64,000 nt of DNA from Temnothorax longispinosus. Lineage: Eukaryota; Arthropoda; Insecta; Hymenoptera; Formicidae. The translations under genes and the position numbers were made by a program. Shown here in pieces: positions 54,378 to 64,000 of this stretch. The stretch spans positions 12,006,365 to 12,070,364 of the forward strand of contig NC_092365.1 of assembly GCF_030848805.1 (NCBI RefSeq). Reading direction: 5' to 3'. The notes beneath the pieces were generated by a model. That model had not been told where the DNA came from. It searched no databases and was given only the letters and a program-made list of their open reading frames with translations. Each line of letters starts with the position of its first letter. Position 1 is the stretch's first letter.

Positions 54378-55131
54378 TGCTCGGGGGGGTGTGAGTCGCC
54401 CCGGATTCGCGATAGGTCTATAGCGTGAGGTCGAAGGACCAGAGGGACCGTTCCCTCACGAAGCAAACGAGATATGAAAGCGAAAGCAATGCGAAGGTAT
54501 GCGACTCACCGTTCGTTGCCCGTTGCCCTCTCGGATTGTGTTCTTTCGTCTCTCTCCCTTTCGTCCTCCCTTCTGACACGTCCTCCGGTGTAGGCGCGAA
54601 AGCGAGCAGGCAAGCGAGCAGGCAAGGCACTATGTGCAAGCGAGCAGTGGTAGAAAGGCAGGCAGGGCTCAAGATTTGCAGGCAAGCGGTGCAAGCAAGG
54701 AACACGCGGGCAAGTCACGATCTTGAAGTGAGTCGACTCTTCGTGCTCCGAAAATGTGGTGACGAGTTCACGTCTTCACGTCTTGGCAACGACTATGAAT
54801 CTGCTCCGGCACTCTTTGACTCGCGCACCTGCGAAGTACGGCCCGAGCGAGTACCAATCTCCCAAATAATTAGGCAGGCCACCCGCAGGCGGGCAGCACG
54901 AGTCGGGTGAGTCGCGCGAGTATTTACCGCGGTCCGCTAACGTTTCGCGCGAGTCATCGAACCCGTGATCGATTGTATCGATGATACTACTCGCCGTAGT
55001 ACCCGCTTGATTTAGTACGGTTAAAGCGATCAATGACAAATATGCAACTTATTCCTACGTAAGCTAACATCAACTATATACAACTTAATAATACGAGATC
55101 TAAACGACTATATACAAGCGAGCGCCGAACA
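54378..55131. mobile_element. Solo LTR, 754 bp, 5-bp target duplication
   Basis: The insertion starts TGCTCGGGGGGGTGTGAG and ends CGAGCGCCGAACA, flanked by ATATC at 54373-54377 and 55132-55136. The uninterrupted version of the surrounding repeat exists at about 55505-55530, which fixes the boundaries. TG...CA ends and 5-bp duplications are typical of LTRs left after recombination. It is GC-rich, with AGCGAGCAGGCA-type short repeats; the 161-codon frame inside has no domain. No homologous full element is in the window. Confidence 0.85.
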
Positions 55132-55691
55132 ATATCATTGTTAAAATGCATGTTATATATAAATTGTTATTAAAAAAAAAAACAGTTAAGTATTGCAATG
55201 ATAAAAATAAAATACACATAATGATAAAAAAATAAATAAAAAGTAAATAATAGAAAAAATAATTGTGTAATTATATAATGTATAATATATATGTGTATGT
55301 GTGTATGTATAGATGTATGTATAAACTAATTATAATTACACAATTATTATTTTTTCTATCATTTATCTTTTATCTTTTCCTTATCTATTTCATTATGTAC
55401 ATTTCTTTCTTATCATTTCAATACTTAATACTGACTTCAAAAATAAAAAATCTGTAAAAATATATAAATAAAATACAAAATTGAAAATTATGTAATTAAG
55501 ATATAAGCCACACAAATCGAATATAATATAATTGTTAAAATGCATGTTATATATAAATTGTTATTTAAAAAAAATAAAACAGTATTAAAAATTGCAATGA
55601 TAAGAAAGAAATATACATAATGATAGAAAAGTAAATAAAAAGTAAATTATAGAAAAAATAATAATTGTATAATTATATAATGTATATGTAT

Positions 55692-57732
55692 TGTGACGTG
55701 GCAGTTTTGCTGCACCGTTGCAGCGCCTCGCCGTCGTCACAAGGTGCAGGTTTCGCGACCTTTTATGCCCGAGGACGGTTCAATGAATCGCTGCGAAATC
55801 TCCAGGAAGCCTGTTCTAATCGCGTTGCGTTATGCTAATCCCTTATTTTATTTTGTATCATTTACGCGGCGCCTCACCGAGCCGAAAACAGGAGTTCCGG
55901 AGATCATGCGGAGGATCGAGGAGAAACGGAGTCGACGACAAGGACAGAGGCGAGAAATCAGACGACGGCAAGCGAATTTCGGTGATGCTTGCGGGCCGCC
56001 GAGCGCAGGGAAGCGCGAGAGGATACGCGCGCGGCGCGTGACATAGCGACGGGCGGATCCGTACAAGCAGGGCCCCGGGACGCCGGGGCAAAATCAGCTC
56101 ACCTGCCCTCCTTACGCTACTGACCGGATTCCGGGATGGATGGCCACTATCCCCGGACTGAAGAGGAGAAACACGGAGGCAATCACGTCCCGTTTGCTGC
56201 CGGGAAGAATCCCGGAAAATCGCCGCGCGAACGAAGGGCCGTCGAGCGCCCTGCGAAAAGCCGTGACTAACGGCCCTGTGTGAGGAGACACCGCGAGCCT
56301 GCCAGCTTATCCCCTATTGGTCCGCGCGATAACGTCGCGGGGCCGCGTACGCCCAGGGTGAGGTACGCTATCGATTCCGCCATTGAGCGAAATTTCGGGA
56401 GCATTCTTGAGCCGTTCTCGATCGCCGACGCACGTAACTGCGAACCGTTGTGCTCTGTCTTGCGAACTTGAGTCGCCCTTGAGGCGTGTAAGATTCCTGA
56501 AAGCTATCATTCCGGCCCTTGGGACGACGGCAAGGACCCTCAGGAGGGAATCGACCTACGGTGAGGTTGCCTCGGTAATCTTTTATGTAAAGCCACGACA
56601 CTGCTCCCCGGGTCGCGCTCTCGCTCGGAATGATTCGCGATAATTAACGTATTCGCCGACAAGGCGTACTTAGCGATCGATAACGAAAGCGAGGGGCACC
56701 GGAATGGTCTCGTGGCCGTGGGATCGCGACCGAAATCTATAGACTCCTGGGGATCGCGGTAGGCGCGTCAATGACGACGTTCGATATCGCGAGTACGCCA
56801 TTTCTCGCGTCCTTCGCGTTCACGCCCGCGTGTCTCGTTGTGCGTAGTAATTCACCCGGCCGAGTATTAATTGCTGGATAGTATTCATCGCGTCAGACGG
56901 TTGTTTGCGCGGGTTTAATTACGTTACTCGCGATTCGCGTCCGGGCACTTAGATTATCTACGCGGTATCGGTTGTGCCGGAAACCGCCCTCGTGCGTGCG
57001 AGTGCTTCACGATTATCGTTCGCGGTTACTTTCGCGTTAATTGTAAGTGGATGTTCTTGCGTTTGTGGGTACTAACTTTTGCGTTAATTGTAAGTGAATG
57101 TTCTTGCGTTTCGTTGTGATTAATGGTTCGCGGTCATCTCGCGTAATTGTAAGTAATTGGCGTTAGTTGTAAGTGCGTAATTTCGTGCGTTTCGTCGGAA
57201 GTAAATGTTCTCGGTTATCTCACGTTTGACTGACAGGGTAGAATTCGTTACGGTTTATGTCGGGAATTATTAATGTACGAAACTGATTGGAATTGCTGTG
57301 CAATTCGGCGACGGAATGAGTATCGCGCTCGTGGGGTGACACATGACGCTTACTCGGATTCTGCTTGTTCGCCGTGGAACACGCCTACCTCCTTCCACAT
57401 GTTATCTGCATTATCTAAATATATTTTTCTGTTTATTGTTCATCGGATGTGGTAATTGCGCTACGTTTCCTCTCTGCCTCCAACTACGATTCGTCGATTA
57501 GATTCACGCCTGAGAGGGTTTGCGTACTGAGATTTATAGTATAGTGGTGCAAGAAATCGCACCTGGCGCCCATATCTTGAGAAATTGTTTGGTCGAGCTA
57601 CCGTCTAGGTTTCTGAGGGTCTGATCGCGATTTTGAAAGTATTTAAAGAGATCTGATTAACGAAAAGCGACGGCGCGCTCCGGCACGGCTGGCGAGACCG
57701 GGCGGACATCGTCGTTGTCGTCATTGTATGCA
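55692..57732. mobile_element. 2.0-kb LTR-like insertion, 5-bp target duplication
   Basis: It begins TGTGACGTGGCAG and ends TTGTATGCA, flanked by TGTAT at 55687-55691 and 57733-57737, and interrupts the AT-rich foldback repeat. It is GC-rich and non-coding, with tandem TTAATTGTAAGTG-type repeats at 57030-57220. At ~57550 it carries GGTGCAAGAAATCGCACC then TGGCGCCCATA, a hairpin motif shared with the LTR-like segment at 37020-37633 and about the same distance from the end. Either a long solo LTR or a short non-autonomous LTR element; I prefer solo LTR because no internal direct repeat is evident. Confidence 0.75.
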
Positions 57733-58039
57733 TGTATTGTATATGTGTGTGTGTATGTGTGTGTATATGTATAGATGTATGTATAAACTAATTATATTTA
57801 CACAATTATTATTTTTTCTATCATTTACTATTTATCTTTTACTTTTCTATTATTATGTATATTTCTTTCTTATCATTGCAATACTTAATAATGTATAGGT
57901 TTTTATTTTTTTTAAATAACTTATAATTTATATATAACATACATTTTAACAATTATATTATATTTGATTTTTGTATGGCTTATATCTTAATTATATACTA
58001 ATTTTAAATTTTATATTTTATATATATTTCTGAAGTTTT

Positions 58040-58290
58040 TGTTGGAAAGGTGCTTTGTGCGAGTAGAGCACTCGCGCCCTTCCAGAGAGCACTGCGTGGC
58101 GCAGCAACGCGGGCGCGCACGTCGTACGAAGCGACAGACGATAGTCTGAGCTCATCGCGTGCACACGTGTCTTATATACGGTGTTTTATATTGTGTCGAG
58201 AATAAAGAGTTATAATAACAGCAGATAAAGAGTCGTTCGTTAGCAATCACCACCACCATCTCGATCCATGCGGAGAGCATAATTCCAACA
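58040..58290 (+). repeat. Copia 5' LTR
   Basis: 251 bp from TGTTGGAAAGGTGC to ATAATTCCAACA, with a short inverted repeat at its ends. TTATATAC at about 58170 is a TATA-like site and AATAAAG at about 58201 a polyadenylation signal, so the U3-R-U5 layout is plausible. Confidence 0.88.
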
Positions 58291-58304
58291 GGTTATGGGC
58301 CCAG
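58291..58304 (+). promoter_or_regulatory. Primer-binding site, initiator tRNA-Met half-molecule type
   Basis: GGTTATGGGCCCAG follows the LTR directly and matches the site used by Drosophila copia, which is primed by an internal fragment of initiator tRNA-Met. Confidence 0.8.
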
Positions 58305-59540
58305 GGCACGCTTGTCCTGCGGAAGATTTGTGAGAAGTGTGTGGCAACGACACAGATAGACGAATTAGACGCAGATAAAAAATAGAGGATTAGAGGGTAA
58401 GTAAATAACATTCCTCGTTGCTGACGAGCAAAACGAGAGAACTTTCAGCTAATAAAAACGTTCGTTCGATAAATGCTGTTAGAAGGAGATAGATGTTTTC
58501 GCCTTCTTGAGAGATAGAGAAATCATCGTCGATGTACACGAAAAACAGCGCTGATAAAGTAGAGACTAGATGTATAAAAAGTAGATGCGAGAAATTAACT
58601 AAATTCTAAGAGAATTAGAGAATAGATGTGCAATAGAAAGAGATAGAAAGATGCCGCTTGGTAACAAGCCGGCGACGTGCGCGTGCAAGTCCAATCGTGA
58701 ACAGCGATAGTCATTTTTTTTGGCACGCGGAAGTCCGATCGTGACCGGCAAGAGTCTTTGTTTTTGGCGCGAAGAACTTGTTGCCGGGCACGCGCTGACG
58801 CATGATCGATTAGAAACACATAGCATCGATGCGACACCATGACACATATGTATATACATGCATGTGTATGGAATTATTTTTCAAAATTGACATGCATCGA
58901 GTCGGTGATCAAGCATGACTTGCGGTGCGGTGTAGCTTGATTGCTGTTTAGGGAGGCCGCGTAAATCTGTACGAGTCCCGTGCGCGTGCGTGATCAACCC
59001 GATATCCTATAGATCTTTTCAGCAGTGCTGGAGATCGCACGGGAGAGTGGTGTGCGTGTGCGGATGGCTCTGCAGAGGCGCGTGGTTTCTCGCTTTTAGA
59101 TCATTATGAATTGCAGTGCGTTCTGTATGGTCTTGTAAGCAATAAATAAGTTTTATTCTTGGTTTTATTGTTGAGAAAAACGACGACAAAATTATAAATT
59201 TTATAATATCAATATATTGGATATTGAATTTGTTCTGAAAAAGAATATTATTTATATCCAATTGATATTTGAAATTCCAATATAGATGGATAGAGCTAGA
59301 CGAGACGAAGGATGCGTAGAGAAGGACCAGAATCTCCTGGTAGACTAGAGAGAAAAATGATAGAAGAAAAAGATAAGAGAATATTGTTCAAAGAGTAAAA
59401 TAGAAGAAAATTAGAAGGTTAGAGATAGCAAATGTGTAAGTATAAGTGTTCAAGGGTGAAATTAAAATAATAATCTGAACATTTACACAGATATAGAGAA
59501 AGAGAAAGAGCTAGAGACACGAGGGGCTACCTCAAAACCA
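58305..59540 (+). other. Copia leader region
   Basis: About 1.2 kb without a supported gene, partly GC-rich around 58660-58820 and AT/GA-rich towards gag. Copia leaders are normally shorter, so an insertion or unrecognised sequence may be included; no repeat ends are obvious. Confidence 0.5.
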
Positions 59541-59544
59541 AAAG

Positions 59545-61105
59545 AGGAACCCCGAATCACAGAAGAAATTCGACTGCCGAGATTTGTGGGAAAGGATAGA
59601 CCAATTCTTCCGATTGGTAGTAAGATCCTGTATGAACAACAAGAAAAAGTCATCGCGAGAAATGAGGCGATGACTGGAAAATTAGAGACCACATTCAAAA
59701 CCTTGAAAAGGGTGATGACGCAGGCGAATTCTATGACAGAAAATATGGTGCGAGTTTCGGAGGTTAATTTAGAGAGTGAAAGACTGAAACTTAGACGATT
59801 AGAGGTAAATAACAATAATATACAAAATTTAGAAGAAAATAATCTTGAAAAAGTTATTGAAATACAAAAAGAACCGAAAAAGAGAAAAGTAGAAGAAGCA
59901 ATCTGCTCAGCCGAAATTAGAGATAAAAGTAGAGATTTAGAAGCATTTAAAAACGCGATAGAAATTGATTTAAATAATCAGAAATTACATATTAGAAGAG
60001 AGTATAAGCTTACACAGAAATCTAACTTTGATCTCTGGATGGATTATTTAAAATCAGAGTTAATGAACAATGATTTGCTAGATGTAATAGATGCAAGTAT
60101 AAAAGGTCCAGAAAATCTTTCGGAATTAAAAATCGCAAAAAAAGAAGTTTTGTTAGAGATATCATAATTAATCATATAGATGAAAATTAACATAAGAGAA
60201 TCTTGCATGAAAAAGATCCATCAGAGATTTTAAAGAAATTAAGAGGATATAAGAAGAATGAAATGAATGTAACTCATACATCTGTAAGAGCTCGTCTCTA
60301 TAAGATTAAAATAAAGAACGATGAAAAAGTAAATGATTTTTGCGAACGCTTTGACTCTATAGTTAGAGAATATGAATCATGTGAGAATGCAGTGCCTCTC
60401 ACAGAGCAAGAAATCGTCAGATCGTCAGATGGTCATTTTATCAGGCGGTAGCTTTTAATGTACCAGAACTGAGGAATGCCGATTTGATCAGAAGACAAAC
60501 AACTCAAAAAGAAATATTGAATATTGAATATTGATGAAATAAAATCTTTTATTACACAGTTAAAAGCAGAAACAAAGAGTATAGAGAAAGAGCAATTAGA
60601 GAAAACAGAGGCTAGAGCACAGAAAGCGAAATTAGGAGCAGACGGAAAACCTGTAAAGTGCTACCGGTGCAATAAGTTAGAACATATGGCTAAGGACTGC
60701 CCGCTCATTGAAACAGGAGCTTGGTTCTGTTACTATTGCCAAGAAGTTAGAGGTCACAAAGGAGAAGACTGTCCAAACGCCGGAGCACAGGCTGGAAGAT
60801 TTAGAGGAAAAAGGTATAAAAATACAAATTTTAATAAAAATAAGCCGAATAAAGCCGAACAAACAAGCACCAAAAGAGTAAATAATAGAGGAAAGATAGT
60901 TAAACCAGACAGCAAGGCTAAAGCAAAGAAAGCAACAATAACCGCCAAAGCTAAAGAAGATAAATCAGAGTCAGGTACGATTAGATTAATAAAGAGTAGA
61001 GATAATTCAAAAGAATTAATTAATTTTATAGCAGATTCGGGAGCAACCGATCCTATTGTTAATAAAAGCGTGATTCTATCAAACTTTGAAAGGTGTGAAA
61101 ATTAG
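59545..61105 (+). pseudogene. Copia gag and protease, broken
   Basis: Gag begins about EEIRLPRFVGKDRP and continues as a charged, Lys/Glu-rich protein to a stop at 60165, then in another frame (LKKLRGYKKNEMNVTHTSVR) to 60451, and again to two knuckles, CYRCNKLEHMAKDC and CYYCQEVRGHKGEDC, at ~60660-60775. The basic linker leads to the protease motif FIADSGATDPIVN (DSGA active site). A stop at 61103 and two earlier frame changes separate the pieces. Gag packages RNA in virus-like particles. Confidence 0.9.
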
Positions 61106-62560
61106 ATTATCAAATGTGCGAATAAAAATAAATTTGCAAATATTGTAATACACGGTAAAGGAGATCTTTTGTTGCGAACGGGAGAAAAAGAAGAGAAAGA
61201 GATTAGATTAACAGAAGTAATAGCAACAGGAGATGTATCAGAGAATCTACTGTCTTTAAGAAAATTAGCAGAGGCTGGTTTTAGCATTTACTTAGATGAT
61301 AAGTTGCTTAAAGTATATAATAAACAAACAAATAAAATAATTTTTAGAGAAAATTATAATAAACCTAATTGGACGATACAATTTAAGGTTAAAAATAACA
61401 ATGTAGAAAATAATAGTAGAGTAGAATGTGCAGTATATAGATGTAGAGCAAAGATAGTGTCACATTGTGAATCTCCTGAACAATCACAGACAAACATTCA
61501 AAACAATGAATTCTCAATTTCGGAGAGAAAATTAAAAGAGTATGAAAATGTTGGATCTGCGATTGGGAGGGAGAATGAGGAGGAACTCACAAGTGTGAAT
61601 AAAAATGAGACAAGTACAGAACTCAATCAAACGGTTAAATTAGAAGATCTACAATCGTTAGAGGATATAGAAGAAATGTGCGAAAGTTCAATAATAGAGA
61701 AGTCAGAGAAAACAAGAAGAATAAATAAGGCGATGTTATGGCATATTAGATTGAGTCATGCATCACTAAGCCATCTAAAAAGATTACAGAAATTAGATAA
61801 GAGATTAGAAAAAGTAGAATTAGATGATTCCATATTAGAATTTGAGGTATGTATAATGGCAAAAATGGAAAAACTGCCATTTAGAGAAACAAGAACTAAA
61901 GCACAAAGATCACTTCAAGTCATACACACGGATATTATGGGTCCGATAACACCGACCTCATATCCAGGACAAAAGAGATTTATTATTGTGTTCATAGATG
62001 ATCATTCTATTGGCGAAAGCATACACATTAAAGACGAAAGACGAATCTGGAGAGGCTTTAGAGAAATACCTCATACATGCCAGAAATTTACTAGGAAAAG
62101 AAGAAAAACTATACTACGTAAAGTCAGATCAAGGCAAGGAGTTCACGGAAGGTGCGTTTAGAGAAGAACTGGAAAGAGAAAAGATAGAAAAAATATTTGC
62201 GCCACCGTACACTCCAGAGCATAACGGAGTAGCCGAAAGGTTCAATCGAACATTACAAGAGAGAATAAGAATATTTATGTTCGACTCTGGATTACCGAAA
62301 AGTATGTGGGAGCTAGCAGTTGACGCTGCTGTGCATGCGTACAACAGACTTCCACACAAAACTATAGAGTATGAAATTCCATTGAAGAAGTTTTCACCAG
62401 AGACAACCTGTCACTTAGAACAGCTTAAGAGATTCGGATGCATTGGTTATGCAAAAGTACCAAAGCCCACATCAAAATTTGATAAAAGAGCAATTAGAGG
62501 AATATTAGTTGGATACACTAATACTAGAGAAAAGAAAAAGAGGTAGACCAAGAAAACAAG
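61106..62560 (+). pseudogene. Copia integrase, broken
   Basis: The pre-integrase zinc region reads LWHIRLSHASLSHLKRL then EFEVCIMAKMEK; the first cysteine of the expected CxxC looks lost. The catalytic core has VIHTDIMGPI (Asp), a frame change near 62000-62100, YYVKSDQGKEFTEG (Asp) and TPEHNGVAERFNRT (Glu), followed by the Copia-typical MWELAVDAAVHAYNRLPHKT and FGCIGYAKVPK. All three catalytic residues are present but in different frames. Confidence 0.92.
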
Positions 62561-62599
62561 CAATACAGTTAGATGAACAAAAACGAAAGAGTGGGTAAA

Positions 62600-64000
62600 A
62601 AGGGAGTAACGCTCCAATGACTAGAAGTAAAACTAAGAGGAAATATGTGAATTATCAGAGAATATTAGAGACAATCAAGTGCAAAAACCGATAGAGGATA
62701 TTAGCTTCGCTAATTATAGTTTCGTAGAAACAAATAAGTGCCAGACAATAGAGTATGAAAATGAATTACATCAATGTCTTGTGGCATCGTTGAATAGAGA
62801 GCCCGTCACTTATGAAGAAGCTATGTCAAGTAACGAAAGAGGAAACTGGAAAATTGCAGTCAAAGAGGAACTTGAATCTATGTATGCTAATTAAGTGTGG
62901 GAACTTGTCGATAGACCATTAGAGAAATTAAATGGAAAACGACCCAACATAATAGATTCAAAATGGATATTTAAAAGAAAATTAGAGGCAAATGAATCTA
63001 CCAGATTCAAAGCAAGACTTGTGATCAGAGGTTGTAAAGATAGAAACATGTATGATCTAAAAGAGACTTATGCACCCGTTTCAAGACTGTCACTGGTTAG
63101 ATCTATATTGGCAATAATAAATAAGTATAACTTATACGCTTGCCAGCTAGATGTTAAGACTACGTTTTTAAATGGAGTTCTAGAAGAAGAAATATATATG
63201 GAGATTCTATAGGAAATGGAAGTGGATGAAAACACCAAGAAAACCAAGGTGTGTAAATTAAATAGAGCTTTGTATGGATTGAAGATAAGTCCAAAAAGAT
63301 GGAATAAGAAATTTTCAGAAGAGGCTAAGAAACTTGGATTAGAGAATGACTTACATGAGCCATGCCTGTTCACATGGAGGAAAAAAGGAAAAATGGTAGT
63401 AGTACTGCTTTATGTGGATGACATGCTGGTCGCAAGTAATGACTTAGAGAAATTAGAGGAAATTAAAGGCAAATTAGATGAAACATTGGAGACTAAGGAT
63501 CTTGGAGAACCAAAGAGCTTTTTAGGAATCACAATAGAAAGAAATAAAGAAGACAAATATATGAGTATCCATCAAGCACGATATACAGAAAGTGTGCTGA
63601 AAAAGTTCCATATGGAGGAATGTAAACCGCAAAGTACTCCTATGGTCACTAGACAGGTAAGCAACAAAAATAAAAGGACCAGATTAGAAGAATCGAACAA
63701 TGAAGATGTGATCCAAAAAGAAGAAATCAAAAGAGTGCCTTATAGAGAAGCTATTGGAAGTTTGATGTATCTAGCAAACGCTACAAGACCTGATATAGCC
63801 TTTGCAGTAAACTACTTGGCAAGAAAACAATTAGAGCCTACAGAAGAAGATTGGCAAGATGTGAAAAGAGTATTTAGATATCTGAAAAGAACGGTAAATT
63901 GAGGACTGATATTTAGAGGAAGAACAAACGAACTAGAAGCATTGACAGATGCAAGTTTCAAGGATTGTACTGATTCTACATCTACTGGAGGATATATTAT
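62600..64000 (+). pseudogene. Copia reverse transcriptase-RNase H, broken, cut by window end
   Basis: The frame runs VTYEEAMSSNERGNWKIAVK, stop TAA at 62892, VWELVDRPLEK, FKARLVIRGCKDR, YAPVSRLSLVRSILAI and LDVKTTFLNGVLEEEIYMEI, stop TAG at 63210, NRALYGLKISPKRWNKKF, the catalytic LLYVDDMLVAS, GSLMYLANATRPDIAFAV, stop TGA at 63900, then the start of RNase H (ALTDASFKDCTDSTSTGGYI). The order and YVDD box are those of Ty1/Copia. Three in-frame stops make it inactive. Confidence 0.93.

Larger units (their letters stand above)
54240..58039. repeat. AT-rich foldback repeat, two adjoining copies, each split by an LTR-like insertion
   Basis: ATTATGTAATTAAGATATAA then GCCACACAAATC occurs at ~54340 and ~55490, and inverted at ~57960-58010. 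TGTTAAAATGCATGTTATAT occurs at ~55140 and ~55530. CTAATTATAATTACACAATT occurs at ~55327 and, similarly, at ~57787. These define two inverted-repeat units sharing a GTATGTATAGATGTATGT centre. Unit 1 is interrupted by 54378-55131 and unit 2 by 55692-57732. Confidence 0.7.
58040..64000 (+). mobile_element. Ty1/Copia LTR retrotransposon, right end beyond the window
   Basis: A 5' LTR (58040-58290) is followed by a copia-type primer-binding site, a ~1.2-kb leader, gag, protease, integrase and reverse transcriptase-RNase H in Copia order. The coding region has at least eight frame breaks, so it is a dead copy. The 3' LTR is not in the window. Its left end abuts the AT-rich foldback repeat. Confidence 0.93.

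Noticed and set aside
54425..54910. 161-codon ORF
   Set aside because: It lies wholly inside the solo LTR and has no recognisable domain.
57560..57575. TGGCGCCCATA at 57564 as a true primer-binding site
   Set aside because: The insertion boundary given by the TGTAT duplications lies 165 bp further on, and the same motif sits at the same distance inside the LTR-like segment at 37 kb.

Overview
The window looks like AT-rich insect chromatin, most likely from a hymenopteran and perhaps an ant. The grounds are a degraded copy of an insect cGMP-dependent protein kinase, short GT-AG introns, and a mix of Jockey, Gypsy, Copia, hAT, Harbinger, mariner/pogo and TTAA-targeting elements with many foldback MITEs and long microsatellites. 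Nothing is bacterial: there are no operons and no ribosome-binding-site logic. The species is inferred from this content only.

Layout. 1-7 kb: two copies of a terminal-inverted-repeat family (one cut by the window edge, one intact with an 8-bp target duplication), a tRNA-derived SINE with target duplications, a 0.7-kb CTCA microsatellite, a TA-flanked MITE and one candidate minus-strand exon. 7-12 kb: a palindromic-hexamer array, a four-exon pseudogene of the PKG (foraging-type) kinase domain, a foldback MITE and the first exon of a Harbinger transposase. 12-19 kb: duplicated microsatellite/foldback units, a broken hAT transposase gene, several foldbacks (one nested in another) and a large inverted repeat resembling Penelope-like termini. 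20-28 kb: an apparently undescribed three-exon gene coding a 26/29-residue tandem-repeat protein. Its first intron holds a full-length Jockey element placed just upstream of the splice acceptor, and that Jockey in turn holds a piggyBac-like MITE. 28-35 kb: a TTAA MITE, a Harbinger DDE remnant, a DDE transposon whose transposase ends in a SWIM zinc finger (with a divergent zinc-binding ORF), and a hAT-type element with satellite arrays in its arms. 35-43 kb: LTR remnants, GC-rich non-coding DNA, a minisatellite, a broken minus-strand transposon gene and a perfect 96-bp palindrome. 43.8-46.8 kb: an unrecognised minus-strand gene of at least three exons, with a pogo-like remnant in an intron. 47-53.4 kb: a Gypsy retrotransposon with both LTRs, nested in a foldback. 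53.4-58 kb: tandem repeats and two insertions with LTR-like ends and perfect 5-bp target duplications. 58-64 kb: a Copia element with LTR, primer-binding site and a broken polyprotein, running off the window end.

Almost every recognisable reading frame carries stops or frameshifts, so most are dead copies. The parts most likely to be host genes are the repeat-protein gene (about 20.2-27.7 kb), the minus-strand gene at 43.8-46.8 kb and possibly the exon at 6.8 kb. The most informative structural features are the nested insertions, which give relative ages, and the match between the ends of the SWIM-DDE element and a small non-autonomous family. All similarity calls are by eye; no searches were run.
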